From JAVBNO01 sp031551485 (GTDB lineage Bacteria; Bacillota; Clostridia; Oscillospirales; Ruminococcaceae): 51,003 nt of DNA. The notes beneath the pieces are model-generated. The model did no database searches. It was not told the origin of the DNA and worked only from the letters and a program-made list of their open reading frames with translations. The position numbers and the translations under genes were made by a program. Of the stretch, positions 36,395 through 44,945 are shown one piece after another (within the stretch, counting starts at the first letter, position 1; the number at the start of each line of letters is the position of its first letter). The DNA is taken from contig JAVBNO010000065.1 in assembly GCA_031551485.1 (NCBI GenBank), positions 1-51,003 on the forward strand, given 5' to 3'.

Positions 36395-36527
36395 GGAAAA
36401 AGAGATGATCTTCTGCCAGTAGACAACCGACATGTTCTGTGATAAAATACCTTGTGGACTTTGGGTAAAACATAGCGATGATAAAATCAATTACATGATT
36501 TGGACGTACAGGAGGAAATAAAAACCA

Positions 36528-37694
36528 ATGAGAGCGGAAAAAAGGCTTTTAGCGTTATGCTTGGCGGTTATGATGATGATTTTGACGGCCAGTTGCAGCA
36601 GCCCGGATTGGGTCATGGAACTGGATGGAAACAAAATTGTTCCCGGCGTATATCTGTTCAGCATGGTCAATGGTTATTATGACGCCAAGGATAAAGTGAC
36701 CACGGCCAAAGAAGACGAGCGGGCAGCGGAGGAATCCCAAGCGGACGCCGACGCCATTGCCCGTGGCGAAAGTATTCCTGAGTATGAGATCACCTACACG
36801 CCGGACATCGTCATCAAAAACCTGTTTAAAGAAAAGGTGGGCGACCAGCCTGCCGGAGAATATATCACCGATTTGGCGACAAAGGAAATGAAGCGGATAT
36901 TGGTGATCGACCAGCAGTTCGCCCAACTGGGGCTGAGTCTGACCGAGTCCGACCTGTCCAACATTGCCCAGTATGTCACTTATTTATATGACCAGCAGGC
37001 AGACCACTACACCCAAAACGGCATTGCCCGTACCTCGGTGGAGCGATACGCCACATCCAGCTACAAAGCCAGTGCCGTCATGTTCCACACCTACCGGGAC
37101 GACGGGGACCAGGCGATTCCGCTGGCGGAAAAACAGAAATATTTTGGCGAAAACTATACGGTAAGCCGGTTTGTGGTATTTGCCAAAATTAACTCCCAGG
37201 GCGAGCCTTTGGAGGGGCCGGCTGTCGCCGCGGCTAAGGCCCAGGCCGACGAGTATTTGCGGCGCGCCAAGGAAGGCGAAAATTTTTATCAGCTTATTTA
37301 TGAAAACCAGGTGGCGCAGCTGGGCGCCAGCAACGTGGCGCTGACCGTCGAAGTGGCGGAGCAGACGCTGGCTTACGACATGGTCATCCGCAATGACAGC
37401 ACCAGCTACACCTCCACGTTTTTGGCCGCGCTGCAAGGAATGGCCTACAACACTCCCACGCTGGTGGAGGACGATTATTACTATTACGTAGTCTCCCGGC
37501 AGGATCCCGCCGCCAGCCCCAACTATATCCAGACGGAATCGGTCAAACGGGATATTGTCGGCGGTCTGCGCAGCGACACCTTTGACGCATTGTGCGATCA
37601 ATGGGCTGCCGAGGCTAATATTGTCGTCAACGACGCCGCCATTTCTTTCTACAAACCCCAAAAGCTGAAGATGGAGACCAGCACAGCTGCCTAA
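36528..37694 (+). CDS. PrsA/SurA-like lipoprotein foldase
   Basis: 388 residues, ATG with AGGAGG about 12 nt upstream. Signal peptide and lipobox LTASC give a lipid-anchored extracellular protein (Cys23). The N-terminal chaperone-like part starts at ELDGNKIVPGVYLFSM, a pattern of SurA/PrsA N-domains. Long helical segments follow. A parvulin-type region is only weakly visible around FVVFAKINSQGEP...ADEYLRRAKEGENFYQL (about 215-260), so peptidyl-prolyl isomerase activity is uncertain. It lies 133 nt after mfd, a frequent clostridial neighbourhood. It likely helps fold exported proteins outside the membrane. Confidence 0.78.
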   Translation: MRAEKRLLALCLAVMMMILTASCSSPDWVMELDGNKIVPGVYLFSMVNGYYDAKDKVTTAKEDERAAEESQADADAIARGESIPEYEITYTPDIVIKNLFKEKVGDQPAGEYITDLATKEMKRILVIDQQFAQLGLSLTESDLSNIAQYVTYLYDQQADHYTQNGIARTSVERYATSSYKASAVMFHTYRDDGDQAIPLAEKQKYFGENYTVSRFVVFAKINSQGEPLEGPAVAAAKAQADEYLRRAKEGENFYQLIYENQVAQLGASNVALTVEVAEQTLAYDMVIRNDSTSYTSTFLAALQGMAYNTPTLVEDDYYYYVVSRQDPAASPNYIQTESVKRDIVGGLRSDTFDALCDQWAAEANIVVNDAAISFYKPQKLKMETSTAA

Positions 37695-37725
37695 AAGACA
37701 AATTGCAAAAGTGTAAAACTTTGTC

Positions 37726-37754
37726 TTGCTTTTGTGCGTCATATCTGTTAGAAT
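37726..37754 (+). promoter_or_regulatory. rpmB promoter
   Basis: TTGCTT, 17-bp spacer, TAGAAT, 40 bp before the rpmB start. Confidence 0.65.
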
Positions 37755-37794
37755 ACCACTGTTACACTTTTAGAGGCAAAGGAGGTGCAGACAA

Positions 37795-37983
37795 ATGGCA
37801 AAATGCGATATCTGCGGGAAGGGTGTTACTTTTGGCATCAGGGTTTCCCATTCCCACCGGAGGAGCAACCGCAGCTGGAAACCCAATGTAAAAAGAGTGA
37901 AGGCGCTTGTAGAGGGTTCTCCCCGCCACATCCACGCCTGCACCCGGTGCTTACGTTCGGGCAAGGTCCAACGGGCTGTTTAA
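37795..37983 (+). CDS. rpmB: 50S ribosomal protein L28 (bL28), zinc-binding form
   Basis: 62 residues, the usual length. MAKCDICGKGV and CTRCLRSGKV give two C-x2-C pairs, the zinc-ribbon (C+) form of L28. Such proteins often have a zinc-free paralogue under zinc limitation; none is in this window. RBS AAAGGAGGTG. Single-gene unit with its own promoter and terminator. Confidence 0.97.
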   Translation: MAKCDICGKGVTFGIRVSHSHRRSNRSWKPNVKRVKALVEGSPRHIHACTRCLRSGKVQRAV

Positions 37984-38006
37984 GCGGCGTTGGTTGATAT
38001 GTAGCC

Positions 38007-38041
38007 AAAGTGGGGGACGCTACCGCGTCTCCCACTTTTTT
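38007..38041 (+). terminator. Intrinsic terminator of rpmB
   Basis: Stem GTGGGGGACGC/GCGTCTCCCAC (one G-T pair), loop TACC, then TTTTTT. Confidence 0.88.
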
Positions 38042-38067
38042 CGGGACTGCGTCCGACCACTTTTTCC

Positions 38068-38096
38068 TTGTTTTTTACCTTTTAAAACGGTATAAT
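38068..38096 (+). promoter_or_regulatory. Promoter of the M50 protease-scpAB operon
   Basis: TTGTTT, 17-bp spacer, TATAAT. Leader about 105 nt to the ATG at 38207. Confidence 0.75.
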
Positions 38097-38206
38097 CACC
38101 ATAGAAGCAAGCACTTTCTCATCGGCGCATTTGTCATACAGCGCGCTGTGTCTGGCATTGCTGTGGGTTGTGGGCATACGGGCGTTTGTTTTTGGAGGAT
38201 TCCTTT

Positions 38207-38872
38207 ATGAGTTTTGACCGCATTGATATTTTTTCCAAAGTGGTAAGCGTCATTGTGCTGTTCACCTGTTTGCCGCTGCATGAGTATGCCCACGCCTTTG
38301 TGGCCGATAAACTGGGGGATACCACCGCCCGGTGGGAGGGGCGGCTGACGCTGAACCCGTTGGCCCATTTGGACTTGTTCGGTTCCCTTGCCCTTGTCTT
38401 TCTGGGCTTTGGCTGGGCAAAACCGGTTCCGGTCAACCCCCGCACCTTCAAAAATCCCAAGCAGGGAATGGCGCTGGTGGCGGCGGCGGGGCCCATGGCC
38501 AATATCCTTATCGCCCTGGTTGTCATGATGGTGTTCAAAGGGCTGGTGCTGGCCTCTCATGTACTTACCCCATCGGTCTATTTCCAGACTTTTATGTTGA
38601 TTTTATACTTGCTGATCTACATTAATTTATATTTGGCGGTCTTCAACTTGCTGCCGGTGCCGCCTCTGGACGGATCGCGGCTCTTTTATTCCTTTTTGCC
38701 GCAAAGGGCTTACTTCCAGGTCATGAAGTACGAGCGATATATTATGATCGGCATTTTCGTTTTGCTGTGGATGGGTTGGCTTTCGGGGCCGTTGCACTGG
38801 CTGGCCAGCGGATTGGCCATAGGGCTTGACAAAGCCACCTTCTTTTTGGGGTCGTTCCGGTTGCCCTATTAA
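38207..38872 (+). CDS. M50-family site-2 zinc metalloprotease
   Basis: 221 residues from ATG 38207 (TTGGAGGA upstream). Intramembrane protease with the zinc motif HEYAH (25-29) in the first membrane helix and the third ligand in NLLPVPPLDGSR (D155). About six hydrophobic segments. No PDZ or CBS domain, so it belongs to the small group of S2P-like proteins commonly found just before scpA in clostridia. Its substrate is unknown; related proteases cleave membrane-bound regulators or signal-peptide remnants. First gene of the scp operon. Confidence 0.92.
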   Translation: MSFDRIDIFSKVVSVIVLFTCLPLHEYAHAFVADKLGDTTARWEGRLTLNPLAHLDLFGSLALVFLGFGWAKPVPVNPRTFKNPKQGMALVAAAGPMANILIALVVMMVFKGLVLASHVLTPSVYFQTFMLILYLLIYINLYLAVFNLLPVPPLDGSRLFYSFLPQRAYFQVMKYERYIMIGIFVLLWMGWLSGPLHWLASGLAIGLDKATFFLGSFRLPY

Positions 38873-38911
38873 TGTTTGGGGCCAAAGACATCGTTTTGTA
38901 ACGAGGTAGGT

Positions 38912-39631
38912 ATGGAAAAGCTAAGCTTTCGGGTGGCTGAGTTTGAAGGTCCGCTGGATCTCTTGCTGCACCTGTTGTCCAACCACAAACTGAATATACA
39001 GGACATCGAAATTTTTTCGCTTTTCGAGCAGTATATGGACTATATCCGCTCGCTGAAAGAACGCAATTTGGAAGTGACCAGCGAATTTTTGGAGATGGCC
39101 TCCCGCCTGATTTACATTAAGACAGTCAGCCTGTTGCCCCGGTACGAGGAAGAAACCGAAAAGGCCAAACGGGAGCTGATCGGCCAATTGCTAGAATATC
39201 AGGCCTGCAAAGAAGCCGCCGCCATGCTGGCCGGCCGGGCCACCGGGTTCGAGGTCTTTGTGCGGGTGTCCATGGAAATTGAAATGGATCCCACCTACAC
39301 CCTCACCCACCGGCCTGTGGAGTTGCTGGCCGCCTATGGCGACGCCGTGGGCAAAGGCAAACGCCGTCTGCCGCCGGAGTCGCATGTCTTCACCCCGCTG
39401 GTGGCGCGGCCGGTGGTGTCAGTTAATGGCCGGATTATGCACATTCTCCGCCGCCTCTATCACGGTGCCCAACTAAAACTGGGCAAGCTTTTTGCCGAAA
39501 GCGCCGGCGACCGTTCGCTGGTTGTGGCCACTTTTTTGGCGGTGCTGGAACTGATTAAAGCCAAACGAATTTCAGTGGAGGGGTCGGAGGATAACATCCG
39601 CTTCCACGGGGAAAATCGGAGGAAGACATAA
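38912..39631 (+). CDS. scpA: Segregation and condensation protein ScpA
   Basis: 239 residues from ATG 38912 (GAGGTAGG upstream; upstream codons to 38876 lack homology). This is the kleisin that bridges the SMC heads. N-terminal FEGPLDLLLHLLSNHKLNIQDIEIFSLFEQYMDYI and EFLEMASRLIYIKTVSLLPR are the SMC-neck part. The C-terminal winged helix (FLAVLELIKAKRISVEGSEDNIRF) binds the SMC cap. Overlaps scpB by 1 nt. Confidence 0.96.
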   Translation: MEKLSFRVAEFEGPLDLLLHLLSNHKLNIQDIEIFSLFEQYMDYIRSLKERNLEVTSEFLEMASRLIYIKTVSLLPRYEEETEKAKRELIGQLLEYQACKEAAAMLAGRATGFEVFVRVSMEIEMDPTYTLTHRPVELLAAYGDAVGKGKRRLPPESHVFTPLVARPVVSVNGRIMHILRRLYHGAQLKLGKLFAESAGDRSLVVATFLAVLELIKAKRISVEGSEDNIRFHGENRRKT

Positions 39632-40305
39632 TGCAGCAAAACCCCCACCAAAAAGAGATTATGGCGGTGTTGTTTGCCTGCGGTGATCCGATGGAGGCTT
39701 CCCGTATTGCCGAGGCGCTGGATTTAGATACGGAAACCGTCCACCGGCTGGCGGCCAATTTGGCCGACCATCTGGAGGAGGCCGATATCCCCCTGAAAGT
39801 GGTGCGGCTGGAGGACCGTTATCAGCTGATTACCTTGCCGGACCATGCGGGGGTCATCCGCAATGCGCTGGAGATCAAACGCAATGTGCCGTTAAGCCAG
39901 GCGTCTTTCGAGGTGCTGGCCATCATCGCCTACAACCAGCCGGTAAGCAAAAGCTTTGTGGAACAGGTGCGGGGCGTGGACAGCGGCGGCGTGGTCAATT
40001 CCCTTGTGGAAAAAGGCCTTGTGGAGGAGTGCGGACGAATGGATTTGCCGGGCCGGCCGCTGGCCTATCGGACGACGTCGGTCTTTCTGCGCTGTTTCGG
40101 GCTGGAAAGCATTGATGATCTGCCGCCGGTGCTGCCCGGGCCGGGAGAAGGGGAGGAAGCCAAAAGCGAATCTTCCGACCTGGAGGGGCAAATCGGATTT
40201 GAGACCGATGAATACGACGAAGAAAAGCTGCCGGGCGATCCACCCGATCAACTCCGCTGGCAGGAGGAAGAGGACGACCCTGTCGCCGTGGGTGAAGCGG
40301 AGTAG
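39631..40305 (+). CDS. scpB: Segregation and condensation protein ScpB
   Basis: 224 residues. ATG overlaps the scpA stop (TAATG), RBS GGAGGAAG. Two winged-helix domains, with the marker ASFEVLAIIAYNQPVSKSFVEQVRGVDSGGVVNSLVEKGLVEECGRMDLPGRP. An acidic tail of about 60 residues (GEGEEAKSESSDLEG...) extends beyond the conserved part. ScpB dimers bind the ScpA linker in the SMC complex. Confidence 0.96.
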   Translation: MQQNPHQKEIMAVLFACGDPMEASRIAEALDLDTETVHRLAANLADHLEEADIPLKVVRLEDRYQLITLPDHAGVIRNALEIKRNVPLSQASFEVLAIIAYNQPVSKSFVEQVRGVDSGGVVNSLVEKGLVEECGRMDLPGRPLAYRTTSVFLRCFGLESIDDLPPVLPGPGEGEEAKSESSDLEGQIGFETDEYDEEKLPGDPPDQLRWQEEEDDPVAVGEAE

Positions 40306-40355
40306 GGCTGCCCTTTGGCCTTTCGATCAAAACAGAAAGGGAAGGGGGGCGCCGT

Positions 40356-40985
40356 ATGGGCCTGTATATCCTATTGGGCATTTTAGGCGTGCTGGCCGCG
40401 GTGCTGTTCATTCCGGTCACGGTCTATGTGCGCTATGACGGCGACTTCTTCGCCAAAGTGGGTTATCCCTTTTTTCGTTACCCCATTTACCCCCCAAAAA
40501 GTGATGCCAAGGCGGCCGAAAAGCCAAAGGCCGCTCTGATCAAAGCAAAAGAGAAAAAAACCAAAACGACCAAGCAGCGAAAAGGCAGCGCTGCCGACAG
40601 GCTTTTTGAGATGCTTGCCCTTGTTGTCGACACCATCGAGCCGCTGTGGCTGCAAATGGGTTTTCTGTTTAGACACGTCCGGCTGGATGACATCATTTTA
40701 CACTTGCGCGTGGGCGGGGACGACGCCGCCGAGGCCGGCATCCGCTATGGCAAGATGCAGCGCAATCTTTGGGCGGGCTATGCCTTTTTGCAGCATGTTT
40801 TTACGGTGGGTCGCTGCGACGTGCGCCTTTGCCCCGAGTTTTTGGGGCGGGAGGAAGCAGTTTTTCTAAGCGGCAAAATCAGGTTGGCCCCCTGGGTAGT
40901 GTTGGCCGCGGCGCTGCGGCTGGGCGTGCCGTTTTTGTGGCGCCTGCTGTTCCCCAAAGTAAAAAATCCCCGTCGGGCGGTATAA
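40356..40985 (+). CDS. ytfI: DUF2953 protein (YtfI-like)
   Basis: 209 residues, ATG with AAGGGGGG upstream. One N-terminal membrane segment (residues 3-22), a basic Lys-rich linker (about 45-80), and a conserved part with DDIILHLRVGGDDAAEAGIRYGKMQ typical of DUF2953. In Bacillus the homologue ytfI precedes the sporulation gene ytfJ, and the same order is kept here. Molecular function unknown; probably a mother-cell or forespore membrane protein if the organism sporulates. Confidence 0.85.
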   Translation: MGLYILLGILGVLAAVLFIPVTVYVRYDGDFFAKVGYPFFRYPIYPPKSDAKAAEKPKAALIKAKEKKTKTTKQRKGSAADRLFEMLALVVDTIEPLWLQMGFLFRHVRLDDIILHLRVGGDDAAEAGIRYGKMQRNLWAGYAFLQHVFTVGRCDVRLCPEFLGREEAVFLSGKIRLAPWVVLAAALRLGVPFLWRLLFPKVKNPRRAV

Positions 40986-41042
40986 CCGGCTCAAAGGAAT
41001 GACAATAGTAAAAATGAATTTGCAATAAGGTGGTGCGGTACG

Positions 41043-41447
41043 ATGAATCAACATCCCATTGGCGAGCTGACTGAAAACGCGCTGAAAAATTTACGCACAC
41101 TGGTGGATGTAAACGCCATTATCGGCGATCCCATTACAGCGCCCAGCGGCACGGTCATCATTCCGGTTTCCAAGGTAAGTTTTGGCTTTGGCACCGGTGG
41201 CAGCGATTTTCCTTCCCAAAGCCCCAAAGAAATGTTTGGCGGTGGCACCGGCGGTGGGGTAACCATTCAGCCGCTGGCTTTTTTGGTCATGCACAAAGAC
41301 GGTAAAGTGCAGCTTTTGCAAATGGCGTCGGCCAACAACACGGCTGACCGCATTGTCAATATGGTGCCCGACGTGGTGGATAAAGTCAGCGCTTTCTTTG
41401 CCAAGGACAAGACCGCCGAAGCCACCGTCTCTGAAGAATTCATCTAA
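41043..41447 (+). CDS. ytfJ: GerW-family sporulation protein YtfJ
   Basis: 134 residues, the normal length. The N-terminus PIGELTENALKNLRTLVDVNAIIGDPI and VIIPVSKVSFGFGTGGSDF are the family signature; a glycine-rich loop (GGGTGGGVTIQPLAFLV) follows. In Bacillus, YtfJ/GerW is a forespore protein needed for SleB function in germination. RBS AAGGTGGT. Between ytfI and dacB, an arrangement that points to sporulation or envelope work. Confidence 0.93.
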   Translation: MNQHPIGELTENALKNLRTLVDVNAIIGDPITAPSGTVIIPVSKVSFGFGTGGSDFPSQSPKEMFGGGTGGGVTIQPLAFLVMHKDGKVQLLQMASANNTADRIVNMVPDVVDKVSAFFAKDKTAEATVSEEFI

Positions 41448-41531
41448 AGGGTGCATCTTTTATCCCTTTTTGGCTGTGGGAAGCAAAATGCCCTCGCCGC
41501 GCGCATATACTGGCGTGGTGGGGGTGTTGCC

Positions 41532-42692
41532 ATGAAGAGGACGGAATATTTACGGTGGCTGATTGCGCTGGTCATAGGGATGGCGGTGTGCATTTGTCTT
41601 GCCATACAGGACGCAAGAGCCAGCGACCTTGTGGAGGGCGCGCATTTTTCTGTCAACGCCAAAGCCGCGTTGGTCATGGAGGCGTCCACTGGGCGAGTGC
41701 TGTTTGCCCAAAATGAGAATACCCGCCTGGGTGTTGCCAGCACCACCAAAGTGTTGTCAGCCCTGATCACCTTGGAGCAGCCGGGGCTGGATGAGCCGTT
41801 TGTGGTGGATCCGCAGGCTATTATCGTGGAGGGTTCCTCCATGGGCCTTGTGGAGGGGGACATCGTCACCCTGCGCACGCTGGCCTATGGCATGCTGCTC
41901 AGCTCGGGCAACGACGCTGCCAATGCCGCCGCCGTCAAAATTGCGGGCAGCGTTCCGGCTTTTGCCGACATGATGAACGCACGGGTGGCCGAGTTGGGCC
42001 TGCACGACACCCATTTCGCCAATCCATCGGGCCTGAGTGCCGACGACCACTATTCTACGGCTTATGATATGGCCGTCATTTTCAGGGCGGCCATGGCCAA
42101 TGAGCATTTTGCCAAAATTACGGCTTGCAAAAGCGCCAAGCTTCAGTATGGCAACCCGCCTTATGACCGGTGGCTGAGCAACCACAATCGGCTTTTATCC
42201 CTTTATTCGGCGACAATCGGCGGCAAAACCGGGTTCACCAAAGAGGCGGGGCGGTGCCTTGTGACGGCGGCCTGCCAGGAGGATGTTACCCTTATTTGTG
42301 TGACGTTGGACGCGCCGGACGATTGGGACACCCAAACGGCGCTGTATCAACGCTATTTTGACCGGATGGTCATACAGCAGCCGCCCACGGTGCCGGAACA
42401 TTTTACGGTACATGTGGTGGGGGGAACGGCTGCGGAGGTGGGCGTTGTACCACAAAACTCGGCGGCGCTACCCATGGCGGAAAGTGAATTTTACCGGATA
42501 TCCCACACTGTCTTTTTACCCCGGTTTGTCTATGCGCCGGTGCAAAAAGGGGATGTGGTGGGCCGGTTGGATATATTTATAGACGGCGAAAAAGTCAGCA
42601 GCATTCCTCTTGTAGCCACGGCCAGCATTCCTCAGGGCTTTGCCCCACGGGATAGCCGAGGTTTGCAGGATGTGTTATGGGGCATATTATAA
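41532..42692 (+). CDS. dacB: D-alanyl-D-alanine carboxypeptidase (DacB/DacF type)
   Basis: 386 residues from ATG 41532; the frame to 41451 is not coding. Signal peptide (about 1-30), then the penicillin-binding S11 fold: STTK (S70-K73), SGN (125-127), GKTG (231-234). It trims the terminal D-Ala from peptidoglycan stem peptides outside the membrane. The last 95 residues form the beta-rich PBP5-C domain, but no C-terminal amphipathic anchor is obvious. Placement after scpB and ytfJ and before rluB follows the Bacillus scp-dacB-rluB locus, where dacB is a sporulation gene. Confidence 0.93.
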   Translation: MKRTEYLRWLIALVIGMAVCICLAIQDARASDLVEGAHFSVNAKAALVMEASTGRVLFAQNENTRLGVASTTKVLSALITLEQPGLDEPFVVDPQAIIVEGSSMGLVEGDIVTLRTLAYGMLLSSGNDAANAAAVKIAGSVPAFADMMNARVAELGLHDTHFANPSGLSADDHYSTAYDMAVIFRAAMANEHFAKITACKSAKLQYGNPPYDRWLSNHNRLLSLYSATIGGKTGFTKEAGRCLVTAACQEDVTLICVTLDAPDDWDTQTALYQRYFDRMVIQQPPTVPEHFTVHVVGGTAAEVGVVPQNSAALPMAESEFYRISHTVFLPRFVYAPVQKGDVVGRLDIFIDGEKVSSIPLVATASIPQGFAPRDSRGLQDVLWGIL

Positions 42693-42735
42693 ACGAATTG
42701 AAAACGGATGTTATACATTTTGGGAGGAAAACAAA

Positions 42736-44130
42736 GTGGCACGAACCATACGCATACAAAAATACCTGTCGGACAGGGGCATTTTATCCCGCCGCAAGAC
42801 AGAGGAATACATCAAGGCAGGGCGCATTGAGGTCAACGGCCACAAAGCGGCGGCCGGCTACGCCGTGGACCCTGCCAATGACATTATTGCCATTGATGGG
42901 CAGCGGGTGGAAATTGCCGCGCGAAAGCGCGATGTCTATCTGATGTTGAATAAGCCCCGGGGCTATGTCACCACAACCAGCGACGACAAAGGCCGCAAAT
43001 GCATCACCGAGCTTTTGGAAGGTTTCAATGAGCGGGTTTATCCTGTTGGGCGGCTGGATATGGGCAGCGAGGGTCTTTTGCTGTTGACCAACGACGGCGA
43101 TTTTGCCAACTACATCATGCACCCCAGCCACCATGTCAGCAAAACCTACCGGGCCACCGTGCGCCCCGATGTAACCGACGAGCAAGCAGCCCAGCTGGCT
43201 GCCGGTGTCGATATCGGCCAGGATGGGAACCGCGAAATGACGGCGCCGGCTGTGGTGCAGGTCGTATCCAAAGAGCCGGGCCGGGTTGTGCTGCAAATTA
43301 CCATCCGGGAGGGCAAAAACCGCCAAATCCGCCGGATGTGCGAAGCAGTAGGGCTGGAAGTTGCCCGTCTGCGGCGTATCTCTATCGGCCCCATTAAGTT
43401 GGGCATGCTCCAGCCGGGCGAGTGGCGGGAGCTGACCCCAAAAGAAGTGGGCGCGTTGCGAGGCGCCGTCAAAGAGATGCCGACTCCCGCCAAAACAGCC
43501 TCCAGAGGCGCGGCAGCGCAAAAGCCCTACTCAAGCAAGCCCTACTCCAAAGAAGGCGGCGGATTCAAAGACGGCCCGCGTCCTTACAAGCGCCGGGAAG
43601 AAGGAGAAGGCCAAGGCCAAAAGCCTTATCAAAGCAAACCCTATTCCAAAGAGGGCGGCGGCTTCAAAGACGGGCCGCGTCCCTATAAGCGCCGGGAAGA
43701 TGGAGAGGGCCAAGGCCAAAAGTCTTATCAAAGCAAACCCTATTCCAAAGAGGGCGGCGGCTTCAAAGACGGGCCGCGTCCGTCCAAACGCCGGGACGAT
43801 GGAGAAGGCCAAGGCCAAAAGCCTTATCAAAGCAAACCCTACGCCAAAGATAGCGGCGGCTTCAAAGACGGGCCGCGCCCCTATAAACGCCGGGAAGCGG
43901 GAGAAGGCCAAAAGCCTTATCAAAGCAAGCCCTATTCCAAAGAAGGCGGCGGCTTCAAAGACGGGCCGCGTCCCTACAAGCGCCGGGAAGAGGGCCAGGG
44001 CCAAAAGCCTTATCAAAGCAAACCCTATTCCAAAGAAGGCGGCGGTTTCAAGAGCGGGGCCGGATCGTCCACCAAGCCCACAGGCGGTGGCCGTTCTGGC
44101 GGCAAAGGAAACGGGGGCCGGGGGAAATGA
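42736..44130 (+). CDS. rluB: 23S rRNA pseudouridine synthase RluB with basic repeat tail
   Basis: 464 residues from GTG 42736 (GGGAGG 8 nt upstream). N-terminal S4 domain (RIQKYLSDRGILSRRKTEEYIKAGRIEVNG) binds RNA. The catalytic domain has VGRLDMGSEGLLLLTNDG with the catalytic D108, and GKNRQIRRMCEAVGLEV. It converts U2605 (E. coli numbering) of 23S rRNA to pseudouridine. From residue 263 the protein continues with five full copies and one partial copy of a 31-33-residue unit (KPYQSKPYSKEGGGFKDGPRPYKRRE...), then a Gly/Lys/Arg-rich end. The tail is disordered-looking, basic and Tyr-rich, absent from standard RluB. The stop overlaps the next start (ATGA). Confidence 0.95.
   Translation: MARTIRIQKYLSDRGILSRRKTEEYIKAGRIEVNGHKAAAGYAVDPANDIIAIDGQRVEIAARKRDVYLMLNKPRGYVTTTSDDKGRKCITELLEGFNERVYPVGRLDMGSEGLLLLTNDGDFANYIMHPSHHVSKTYRATVRPDVTDEQAAQLAAGVDIGQDGNREMTAPAVVQVVSKEPGRVVLQITIREGKNRQIRRMCEAVGLEVARLRRISIGPIKLGMLQPGEWRELTPKEVGALRGAVKEMPTPAKTASRGAAAQKPYSSKPYSKEGGGFKDGPRPYKRREEGEGQGQKPYQSKPYSKEGGGFKDGPRPYKRREDGEGQGQKSYQSKPYSKEGGGFKDGPRPSKRRDDGEGQGQKPYQSKPYAKDSGGFKDGPRPYKRREAGEGQKPYQSKPYSKEGGGFKDGPRPYKRREEGQGQKPYQSKPYSKEGGGFKSGAGSSTKPTGGGRSGGKGNGGRGK
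43522..44060 (+). repeat. In-frame tandem repeat coding the RluB tail
   Basis: Units of 99, 99, 99, 93 and 93 bp plus a partial sixth. High DNA identity between units implies recent expansion; the unit length is always a multiple of three. Confidence 0.9.
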
Positions 44131-44465
44131 TTCGCTTTGTGCCGGGGGAGACCTCCGACGGCTTCATTACCTATAGCGCTTTAGCGGCTGAAGCACCCAT
44201 TGGATTTGTGAGGCTGATGGTGCTGCCGGAGCAAGAGGGCGACGTAGCGCAGGTGGAGGCGTTGGACGCCGCCGATGATTCTATCTGCGACGGTCTTGTA
44301 CGGTCGGCACTTGCCAATGCCCAAGGTAAAGGTGCTGTGTGGTATCGCATTGCGCCGGACTGTGGCTGCCGGGAGACTCTTTTGCGCCTCGGGCTTGCGG
44401 TGACGGAAAAAGCGGCGATTGAAGCGCTGTTCACCAAAGACTGTGGAACTTGCGTAGTGAAATAA
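44127..44465 (+). CDS. Small acidic protein, function unknown
   Basis: 112 residues. The ATG overlaps the rluB stop (ATGA), indicating translational coupling. Contains VRLMVLPEQEGDVAQVEALDAADDSICDGLVRSALANAQGKGAVWYRIAPDCG. The strand-helix layout is faintly like a short GNAT acetyltransferase, but the acetyl-CoA loop is not clear, so no function is assigned. Four Cys lie in the C-terminal half. Last gene of the scp operon; the terminator follows at 44471. Confidence 0.7.
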   Translation: MIRFVPGETSDGFITYSALAAEAPIGFVRLMVLPEQEGDVAQVEALDAADDSICDGLVRSALANAQGKGAVWYRIAPDCGCRETLLRLGLAVTEKAAIEALFTKDCGTCVVK

Positions 44466-44470
44466 ACTCA

Positions 44471-44509
44471 AAAAAGGTACTGCTTGCATTTGGCAAGCAG
44501 TACCTTTTT
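44471..44509 (+). terminator. Intrinsic terminator of the scpAB-rluB operon
   Basis: Perfect 17-bp stem AAAAAGGTACTGCTTGC/GCAAGCAGTACCTTTTT with loop ATTTG. Confidence 0.93.
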
Positions 44510-44569
44510 AAATAGCGAAGCCCCGTGCTAGGCGTAGGGTTTGGCGGCGCTTTCGCGCTGCAGAAAAAG

Positions 44570-44697
44570 CATGAGTACCAATATCAAGTAAAAGTACAGC
44601 AGAGGTACAGCCACTCCGGCAGGTATATAGCATGTCGCTCGGGCCGCGCTGGGTTGCAACGCTTTTGGCAAAAGGCGTGAAAAAGAAAAAACATTAG
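44570..44697. repeat. Structured interspersed repeat, copy R7 (short, divergent)
   Basis: Only the first half of a unit. Where other copies have ATACTTTTTG/CAAAAAGTAT it has ACGCTTTT-GGC-AAAAGGCGT, a different sequence that still folds into a hairpin. It then runs directly into R8 (126 bp between equivalent hairpins instead of about 255). Confidence 0.75.
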
Positions 44698-44945
44698 GGC
44701 CGATATTAATATAGAAATGAAGCAGAGATATAGCCGCTTCGGCAAAGATATAGCCTGTCGCTCGGGCCGCGACGGGCCCATACTTTTTGGCGCAAAAAGT
44801 ATGCAAAAACATTTTTTGGGGAAACCATATGGTTTCCCCAAATCCCAATCCTTAGGGTGGGGGCAAATGTGCGCAGGAAACGCCTAGGCTATGGGGAGAA
44901 CTGTTTTGGTCTGTGCTGGGGTGCGAAGCATGCAGGAGAAAAAGG
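44698..44945. repeat. Structured interspersed repeat, copy R8
   Basis: Full unit with GCCG-CTT-CGGC, GTCGC-N7-GCGAC, ATACTTTTTG/CAAAAAGTAT and the extended TTTGGGGAAACC-ATAT-GGTTTCCCCAAA hairpin. Confidence 0.88.
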
